A DNA stretch of 27,405 nucleotides. Source: CAZONU01 sp965370045 (GTDB taxonomy: Bacteria > Planctomycetota > SZUA-567 > JAKLDR01). The DNA is taken from the NCBI GenBank assembly GCA_965370045.1, contig CBDUSI010000061.1, forward strand, positions 1 to 27,405. Direction: 5' to 3'. Below, in pieces: positions 22,213-27,405 of this stretch (the stretch's first letter is position 1; every line of letters begins with the position of its first letter). The notes beneath the pieces are model-generated. The model saw nothing but the letters and a program-made list of their open reading frames with translations. It did no database searches and was not told the DNA's origin. A program made the translations under genes and the position numbers.

Positions 22213-23327
22213 AGCAGCCCGCTCCTGAAGCGCCCGTTCTTCTGGACCAGCTTGTCGTCGGCGTAAAGCGCGCCGCGGCGGCGCAGGTCGCAGATCATGT
22301 CCCAGTGGATGGCCGACTTGTTCTTTCCCCCGGCCGAGGGGTAGGCCATGCCCAGCGCCAGGTGCACGGTGCCACCGATCTTCTCGTCGAAGAGTATCTG
22401 CTTGGTGAAGCGCTTGATGTCGTAGTTGGTGCCCACGGCCAGCTCGCCCAGGCGCCGGGCGCCGGGGTCGGAATCCAGCATCTTGCGCAGGTAGGCCTGG
22501 TTCTTGCTCGCGGTGGCCTCGACCACCTGGCCCCTGCGGAAGACCAGGCAGACGTCCTCCACCTCGCGCCCGTTGTGGATCACCGGGTAGCTGTAGCGGA
22601 TACGGCCCTCGGCGGAGTCTTCGACCGGGGAGGTGAACACCTCGCCGTCGGGCATGTTCATGGTGCCCGCGCAGCTGATGAACTTCCGGCCGGCGACGCC
22701 CACGGTCAGGTCCGTGCCGGGGGCGACGATGCGAATCTGCTTCGCACGGGTGAGCCGCCTGGCCAGCCGCTCCTGCTTGCGGGCCACGCTCTTCCAGGCG
22801 GCCACCGGGTCGGGCTTGTGACAGAGGCAGGCCCGGAAGTAGAAATCCTCGAACTCCGCCAGGCTCATATCCCCGTCCATGGCCATGGCCTGGCTCGGCG
22901 GGTAGGTGAGGCTCCACTTGAGCAGGCCGTCGGCCTCGCGCTTGTAGAAGACCTTCTGCCAGGGCTTCCGGGCGCGCGCCATGACGCTCTGCTTCTCCGG
23001 GTTGCAGCCGGAGAGCTCCCGGGTGTTCTCCGGGGAGCGCAGCATCAGGTGCGCGTCGTACTGCCTGGCCTTGAAGACCTGCTCGGGCGGCAGGAACTCT
23101 AGCTGCTTGCGGGAGCCCTCCTTGAGGAGAATCTCGGAGAGGCCGGGGACAGCCAGGCCCGCGGTGACCAGCGCCCCGCGCTTGAGCGCCCGGCGGTAGA
23201 CCGCCTGCACCAGTGCGACCGCCCACTGCCCGGTCGACGAAGAGATGTTGAGCTTCTGACCCCTCTTGACAGCTAGAGAGTAGTCAACCAGCACCAGGGC
23301 CAGCTTTTCCAGTCGGGGATCGGTCAT
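22209..23327 (-). CDS. Aminopeptidase, M29 family
   Basis: A 372-residue cytoplasmic metallo-aminopeptidase of the AmpS/aminopeptidase T group. The expected dinuclear-metal ligands are all visible: E229 in NMPDGEVFTSP, E295 in GELAVGTN, H322 in HLALGMAYP, H341 and D343 in SAIHWDMICD. Length and motif order are normal. It lies 28 bases after nrdG and overlaps amrS by four bases, so it belongs to the nrd transcript. GGAG lies about 11 bases before the ATG. Why a peptidase accompanies anaerobic nucleotide reduction is unclear; the context may be simple housekeeping. Confidence 0.92.
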   Translation of the reverse strand: MTDPRLEKLALVLVDYSLAVKRGQKLNISSSTGQWAVALVQAVYRRALKRGALVTAGLAVPGLSEILLKEGSRKQLEFLPPEQVFKARQYDAHLMLRSPENTRELSGCNPEKQSVMARARKPWQKVFYKREADGLLKWSLTYPPSQAMAMDGDMSLAEFEDFYFRACLCHKPDPVAAWKSVARKQERLARRLTRAKQIRIVAPGTDLTVGVAGRKFISCAGTMNMPDGEVFTSPVEDSAEGRIRYSYPVIHNGREVEDVCLVFRRGQVVEATASKNQAYLRKMLDSDPGARRLGELAVGTNYDIKRFTKQILFDEKIGGTVHLALGMAYPSAGGKNKSAIHWDMICDLRRRGALYADDKLVQKNGRFRSGLL

Positions 23328-23355
23328 CCGGCGGTGTTCTCCAGGGGAACCATCA

Positions 23356-24111
23356 TCAGTTGCAGCCGGTTCTCGCGGTGCTCTGGCCAGTGGAGGCCAG
23401 GGCCGGCTGGCCGCGCAGGCAGCAGTCGGTCACGGTGCCCGCCAGGGACCGGGCGATCTCCGCCAGTTGTTCCTTGGGGTAGGGCTGGGTCGCGCGCAGC
23501 TCCGGGCTCCCTGCGGTCTCGGGCGTGAACTGCTGCAGGACGTAGCGCCGCGCCCCGGCCACCGACCGGGCCATTTCCGGTAGATCCTCCAGGCGCACGA
23601 CGGCCGGGCAGACCGTGGTGCGGAACTCGTAGTCAACCCGCCCCTTGAGCAGCAGCCGCGCGCTGCGCTTGACGGCCTCCAGGTCCACGGCGCCGCCGGC
23701 GGCCCGCGCGTAGCGCTTGGCGGTCAGCGGGGCCTTGAGGTCCATGGCCACGTAGTCGACCAGGCCCATGTCGATGAGGTCGGAGAGCATTCCCGGAGCA
23801 GTACCGTTGGTGTCGAGCTTGATCCCCAGGCCCAAGCCCTTGAAGGCCGCCAGGAGCTCGGGCAGTTCGGGGTGGACCGTCGGCTCTCCGCCGGAGATCA
23901 CCACGCCGTCGACCCACGCGCGGCGGCCCTCCAGAAAGGCCAGGATCCCGTCGAGGGGAACCACCTCGGCGGGCATCTCCCGGGAGATGAGGTGCGCGGA
24001 GTGGCAGAAGGGGCAGTTCAGGTTGCAGCCCTGGAGGATCACAATGCTGCTGATCTGGCCCTCCCACTCGATGAGCGAGCTCTCGATGAATCCGCGGATG
24101 GGAGGAAGCAA
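23356..24111 (-). CDS. nrdG: Anaerobic ribonucleotide reductase activating protein (radical SAM)
   Basis: A 251-residue activase of the NrdG/PflA type that generates the glycyl radical on NrdD. The cluster motif is C29-x3-C33-x2-C36 in GCNLNCPFCHS, preceded by IRGFIESSLIEWEGQISSIV, the typical NrdG opening. VISGGEPTVHPEL and IKLDTNGT follow. I chose the TTG start at 24111: AGGAG lies eight bases upstream, the protein then begins at the family N-terminus, and no ATG is suitably placed. The last 20 residues (after TDCCLRG) look unrelated to the family. It lies 32 bases after nrdD in the same operon. Confidence 0.9.
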   Translation of the reverse strand: MLPPIRGFIESSLIEWEGQISSIVILQGCNLNCPFCHSAHLISREMPAEVVPLDGILAFLEGRRAWVDGVVISGGEPTVHPELPELLAAFKGLGLGIKLDTNGTAPGMLSDLIDMGLVDYVAMDLKAPLTAKRYARAAGGAVDLEAVKRSARLLLKGRVDYEFRTTVCPAVVRLEDLPEMARSVAGARRYVLQQFTPETAGSPELRATQPYPKEQLAEIARSLAGTVTDCCLRGQPALASTGQSTARTGCN

Positions 24112-24143
24112 GGCGAGGTCTCCTGCGGGGGCTGCCCCGCGCG

Positions 24144-26579
24144 CTAGGCTCCCACTGTGATCTTCTGTTGAGACACGGAGCCCGCGCCCACCTGGTAGTT
24201 GCCTTTCTGCCGGGCGGCGAGCTCGCCCAGCTTGGAACTGTTCCAGTTGTTGATCCGGCTGAAGTAGCCGACCACCCGGGTCACCCCGTAGACGTCCTCC
24301 GAGCGGCAGCCGCCGCAGTGCTCCTTGATGCCCGGGGTGGAGACGTGGCACTCGTTGCAGATGGTGAACTCCGGGCTGACGACTAGCTGGGCCGCCTCGG
24401 TGTTCTCCAAGGTCTTCTTGACCAGATTGAGGATGCTGGCCGCCGGGGGACGCTCTTCGCCGACGAAGGCGTGGATGATGGCCCCGGACTCGATGCGCGG
24501 GTGGAACTTGGCCTGGAGGCGAACGCGCTCAATGAGGTCCACCGGCGCGTCGGCCCTGACGTGCACCGAGTTGGTGTAGTAGATGTCGTCGTTCTCGATC
24601 GAGCCGCGCACGAACTCGGCGGCCTCCGGGTAGTTGATCAGGTCGAGCTTGGCCAGGCGCCGGGCGGCGCTCTCGGCGGGGCTCTCCTCCAGGGTAACCT
24701 TGAGCTTGTACTTCTTGCCCAGCTCCTTGGCCTTGAAGTACATGTAGTTGATCAGCTGGAAGCCGTCGAAGAGGGCCTTCTCGCCGTCGTGGAGCTCGTG
24801 CCCGGTCAGGAATTGCAGGGCCTCGTTCAGGCCGATGATGCCGATGATGTAGGTGCAGGCCTCCAGGTCGATGTAGGGCCGGCCGTCGGCGGCGGTCTTG
24901 CCCACCTGCCAGAGGGGCATCTCCGGCGAGGCCATCATCTTGTGGACGAAGCGCTTCTTCTGGAGGTGGGCCTTCATGACGATGTCCATGGCCTTGTCGA
25001 TCTCGGCCCTCATGGCCTCCCAGCTGCCCTTGCCGGCGCGGTAGGCGCACTGCGGAAGGTTGACGGTAACGTTCTGGAAGCCGCAGAAGCGCATGGACTC
25101 CATGTGCTTGAGCATGTAGTCGTCTTCGATCTTGGTGCGCAGCCGGCAGCAGGCGGCCAGGGTCACCTCGTCACGGTCGAAGACGAAGTAAGGCGTGCCG
25201 TTCTCGCTGGCGATCTGGCAGGCGTACTGGAGGACTTCCAGCTGCTCGGGGTCGCTGAAGGTCTCCTCGTTGACGTGCAGGTCGCACTTGGGGAAGGCGA
25301 AGATGTGCCCGTGGACGTCGCCGGCCCGCCAGACGTCGAGCAGCGCTCGGGTGAAACGCTTGGCGGTGTCCTTGTAGTCGCCGTAGGTCTTGCCGGTGTA
25401 CTTGCCGCCGGGGCCGATGGCCGGAAGGGCCGCGACGTAGCCGGGGATGCCCGTGTGGATGTTGAAGTCCAGGAAGAGGGTCTGCCCTCCGCGGGAGAAG
25501 GCGTTCTGCGAACTGGAGAAGATCAGGTACTGGGCCTCCTGGCGCAGCTCATCGTCGCTCATGTCCTCGAGATAAGGCGCATAGAGGATGTTGATGTAGC
25601 CCACCCCCAGCGCCCCGGCGTAGTAGGCCTGCATGGAGGCCAGGAAGGTGTTGAGGTGCCCGGTGAGCGTGCGGGCGTGCTTGGCCGGCCCGCTGGCGGT
25701 GTCCAGGTTGGCCAGCTTCAGCCCGTACTTCTTGATGTACTCCAGACTGTGGCTGGAGCAGTAGACCCGCGTGGGGTAGCCCAGGTCGTGGAGGTGGACC
25801 AGCCCGGACTTGTGGGCGCCGGCCACCTCCGCGGAGAATATCTCCTGCAGGGCGAACTGCTTGAGGGCGTGCTCGGCGATGGTCAGGTTGATGGCCTCGG
25901 GGTTGTTGGCGGTGATGTTGGAGTTCTCGCTGCTCTTGGAGAAGATCAGCTGCTCCAAGTCGTACTTGGGCATGCCGATCACCGCCTGCTTCTGGAAGCT
26001 GCGCTCCAGGCCGCGGTCCAGGAGTTCGTTGTCGACCAGCGCGCGGATCAGAGAAGTCGAAAGCTGCTGGAGGCCGCTCTCGATCACCCGGCCCTCCACC
26101 GCGCGGGCGATCTCGGCGGCGAGGTTCTCGTCGAGGTCGGCCTCGACCACCAGGGCCTTGGTGATGCGCGCGCGGTCCCAGGCGACCATCTCCTGGTGAG
26201 CGCTGCCCTCCACCAGCAGGGCGATGTCCGTGGAGGTGTCGCCGTGCCCGGGCGAGCGGCGCACCTGGCGCCTCACCTGCAAAGCCTGGCGCGCGCGGGC
26301 GCGCCTCTCGCGGTAGAGGATGTAGGCCTTGGCGGTCTTGGCGTGCCCGGTTTCTATGAGCACCTTCTCGACCATGTCCTGGATGTCCTCGATGCCCGGC
26401 CTCGCCTCGGGATAGTGCTTCTCGAGAAAGAGGCCGACCACCCCGGCCAGCTCTTCGGCCAGTTGGCGGTCCTCGCCGCCCACCGCTTGGGCGGCCTTGA
26501 ATATAGCGTCCGCTATCTTCCGCCCGTCGAAAGTTACGACCCGACCGTCACGCTTCTTAACCTGATTGATCCTGATCAC
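24144..26579 (-). CDS. nrdD: Anaerobic (class III) ribonucleoside-triphosphate reductase
   Basis: An 811-residue glycyl-radical enzyme that reduces ribonucleoside triphosphates without oxygen. An ATP-cone (VKKRDGRVVTFDGRKIADAI...) is at about 5-95, followed by a second cone-like region and the catalytic barrel (SENSNITANNPEAINL, HLHDLGYPTRVYC, ACCRLRTK). The C-terminus has a zinc site with C741, C744, C755 and C758, and the radical glycine G771 in TRVVGYFS. The GTG at 26579 is preferred because GGAGG lies five bases upstream; a GTG at 26591, which overlaps that site, would add four residues. The gene overlaps the 3' end of nrdR by 23 bases. No class I or II reductase is in the window. Confidence 0.96.
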   Translation of the reverse strand: MIRINQVKKRDGRVVTFDGRKIADAIFKAAQAVGGEDRQLAEELAGVVGLFLEKHYPEARPGIEDIQDMVEKVLIETGHAKTAKAYILYRERRARARQALQVRRQVRRSPGHGDTSTDIALLVEGSAHQEMVAWDRARITKALVVEADLDENLAAEIARAVEGRVIESGLQQLSTSLIRALVDNELLDRGLERSFQKQAVIGMPKYDLEQLIFSKSSENSNITANNPEAINLTIAEHALKQFALQEIFSAEVAGAHKSGLVHLHDLGYPTRVYCSSHSLEYIKKYGLKLANLDTASGPAKHARTLTGHLNTFLASMQAYYAGALGVGYINILYAPYLEDMSDDELRQEAQYLIFSSSQNAFSRGGQTLFLDFNIHTGIPGYVAALPAIGPGGKYTGKTYGDYKDTAKRFTRALLDVWRAGDVHGHIFAFPKCDLHVNEETFSDPEQLEVLQYACQIASENGTPYFVFDRDEVTLAACCRLRTKIEDDYMLKHMESMRFCGFQNVTVNLPQCAYRAGKGSWEAMRAEIDKAMDIVMKAHLQKKRFVHKMMASPEMPLWQVGKTAADGRPYIDLEACTYIIGIIGLNEALQFLTGHELHDGEKALFDGFQLINYMYFKAKELGKKYKLKVTLEESPAESAARRLAKLDLINYPEAAEFVRGSIENDDIYYTNSVHVRADAPVDLIERVRLQAKFHPRIESGAIIHAFVGEERPPAASILNLVKKTLENTEAAQLVVSPEFTICNECHVSTPGIKEHCGGCRSEDVYGVTRVVGYFSRINNWNSSKLGELAARQKGNYQVGAGSVSQQKITVGA

Positions 26580-27051
26580 CTTTTCCTCCACTACCCCGTA
26601 TTACCTGATTGAGCTCGTTCAGGACGCTCTCGAACTCGGTGAGGTCCTTGAACTCGCGGTACACCGACGCGAAACGAACATAGGCTACCTGGTCGATCTT
26701 GCGCAGCGCGGCCATCACCTGCTCACCGAGGAACTCGGTGGGAATCTCCCGCTCGAAGTTATTGAGGGCCGCGGCCTCGATGCTCTCGACGACGGCGTTG
26801 ATCTGGTCCTGGCTGACCGGGCGCTTCTCGCAGGCCTTCTCAATCCCCCCGCGCAGCTTGCCGCGGTCGAAGGGCACCCGCCGCCCGTCCTTCTTGATGA
26901 CCTTGACGGGGTTCTCGTCGATCCGCTCGTAACTGGTATAGCGACGGCTGCACTTCAGGCACTCCCGGCGGCGGCGAATGGCCAGGCCATCCTCGCTGGA
27001 GCGGGAATCAACCACCCGGTCGTCGTTCTTCTTGCAGTATGGACACTTCAT
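26557..27051 (-). CDS. nrdR: Transcriptional repressor NrdR
   Basis: A 164-residue zinc-ribbon/ATP-cone regulator that senses ATP and dATP and represses ribonucleotide reductase genes. The zinc ribbon starts MKCPYC with C3 and C6, and the second pair is C31 and C34 in CLKC. RRRRECLKCSRRYTSYER is the family hallmark. The ATP-cone follows (VIKKDGRRVPFDRGKL) to about residue 137. The ATG at 27051 gives the standard N-terminus; an upstream in-frame start would add 17 unrelated residues. It is first in the nrd operon and is preceded by a strong promoter and two NrdR-box-like sites, so it likely controls itself. Confidence 0.97.
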   Translation of the reverse strand: MKCPYCKKNDDRVVDSRSSEDGLAIRRRRECLKCSRRYTSYERIDENPVKVIKKDGRRVPFDRGKLRGGIEKACEKRPVSQDQINAVVESIEAAALNNFEREIPTEFLGEQVMAALRKIDQVAYVRFASVYREFKDLTEFESVLNELNQVIRGSGGKGDQDQSG

Positions 27052-27102
27052 TCGGAGGTGCCTCGGAAACCCCTGATTGCCCCCACGGCTTGCAGATCGC
27101 AC

Positions 27103-27131
27103 ACTCTACTGGCCCTACATCTTGTTGTCAA
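27103..27131 (-). promoter_or_regulatory. Promoter of the nrdR-nrdD-nrdG operon
   Basis: On the minus strand a perfect TTGACA (27126-27131) is followed by a 17-base spacer and TAGAGT (27103-27108), four of six -10 positions. It predicts a leader of about 45 bases before the nrdR ATG at 27051. Confidence 0.65.
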
Positions 27132-27180
27132 GGCCCCACAGATTTTTTTCGTCTGAATCCCCGGCTTGCAGGAGCCAAAA

Positions 27181-27196
27181 GCCCAATATCTTGTGC
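27181..27196. promoter_or_regulatory. NrdR box 1 (promoter-proximal)
   Basis: GCCCAATATCTTGTGC matches the published 16-base NrdR-box consensus (ACACWATATATWGTGT) at about 12 positions, including the central AATAT and the TTGTG half. It lies 50 bases upstream of the nrdR -35 box. Confidence 0.65.
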
Positions 27197-27211
27197 CCCA
27201 AGAGTGATATA

Positions 27212-27227
27212 GCCCAATATATCGACC
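27212..27227. promoter_or_regulatory. NrdR box 2 (promoter-distal)
   Basis: GCCCAATATATCGACC shares GCCCAATAT with box 1 and matches the consensus at about ten positions. Its start is 31 bases from that of box 1, three turns of DNA, the spacing known for paired NrdR boxes. Confidence 0.6.
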
Positions 27228-27405
27228 ATTAGCCCTCTCTTGTTGCACCTGCGCAACGGATGTCCGATAACCAGTGAAGGCGGGTGAGAGAAGCAGAGAC
27301 AGTCGGCTCTTGAGAAGACCCAAAGCCTGGCGAAACTTATCGGGGAATCGTATTAGAGCAATTTAAGTATGTGTAACGAATTGCCGATAAAGGAAGTATG
27401 CCAGC

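Larger units (their letters stand above)
27052..27405. other. Regulatory region upstream of nrdR, no gene seen
   Basis: A 354-base region with lower GC than the genes. It holds the nrdR promoter, two NrdR-box-like sites, a near-palindrome GTTGC-ACCTGC-GCAAC (27242-27257) and three copies of CCGATAA in either direction (27264, 27337, 27384). A run of seven T's at 27143 has no stem before it. No gene start is seen at the right edge. Confidence 0.6.

Noticed and set aside
24471..26612. Long plus-strand open frame (about 710 codons)
   Set aside because: It is antisense to nrdD, with no family similarity.
27143..27149. Run of seven T's as a terminator
   Set aside because: No GC-rich stem precedes it on either strand; it lies just upstream of the nrdR -35 box.
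27052..27323. N-terminal extension of NrdR or a separate 91-codon minus-strand gene
   Set aside because: NrdR begins canonically at MKCPYC; the upstream frames overlap the promoter and NrdR boxes and have no family match.
27264..27390. Three CCGATAA/TTATCGG motifs upstream of nrdR
   Set aside because: Short, irregularly spaced (73 and 47 bases) and in mixed orientation, so chance is a fair explanation.

Overview
The window is a GC-rich, gene-dense piece of a bacterial chromosome. The genes suggest an anaerobic or facultatively anaerobic organism: an oxygen-sensitive ribonucleotide reductase with its activase, a second radical-SAM enzyme (AmrS), a sulfatase, two URO-D-fold methyltransferase-like proteins, and a membrane-anchored protein with a GspG-like tail. 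This combination is common in uncultured Planctomycetota and related PVC or candidate phyla. That placement is an inference from gene content; no rRNA or other phylogenetic marker was analysed.

Layout. 1-1830 (+): the 3' end of tilS, overlapping a one-TM hypothetical protein. 1884-9902 (+): a consensus-like promoter, then a serine/glycine/one-carbon operon of DUF1015 protein, class-V aminotransferase, 3-phosphoglycerate dehydrogenase, a 1065-residue serine hydroxymethyltransferase-GcvT fusion and a URO-D-like protein. 9903-10774: a non-coding convergent interval packed with short dispersed repeats and hairpins. 10775-11911 (-): a second URO-D-like protein. 12032-12696 (+): an unknown 119-aa protein and a STAS-domain protein. 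12710-15678 (-): msrA, a six-hairpin-type protein and a GntR/LacI hybrid regulator, with a sulfatase (16012-17445, +) diverging from the regulator. 17529-27051 (-), in transcription order: nrdR, nrdD, nrdG, an M29 aminopeptidase, amrS and smc.

How the genes work together. The first operon makes serine from 3-phosphoglycerate and turns it into glycine and methylene-tetrahydrofolate. No serB-type phosphatase is seen, and the DUF1015 protein carries a DGHHR motif that may fill that part of the pathway. The nrd cluster makes deoxynucleotides without oxygen. Two NrdR-box-like sites 31 bp apart lie upstream of nrdR, which points to autoregulation. The sulfatase, regulator and six-hairpin genes look like a small carbohydrate-sulfate locus.

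The most notable observations are an apparent degenerate second GcvT copy inside the SHMT-GcvT fusion, the spaced NrdR-box pair, the possible serine kinase, the repeat-rich interval, and structured leader DNA between the regulator and the sulfatase. I saw no CRISPR array, prophage, transposase, tRNA or rRNA.
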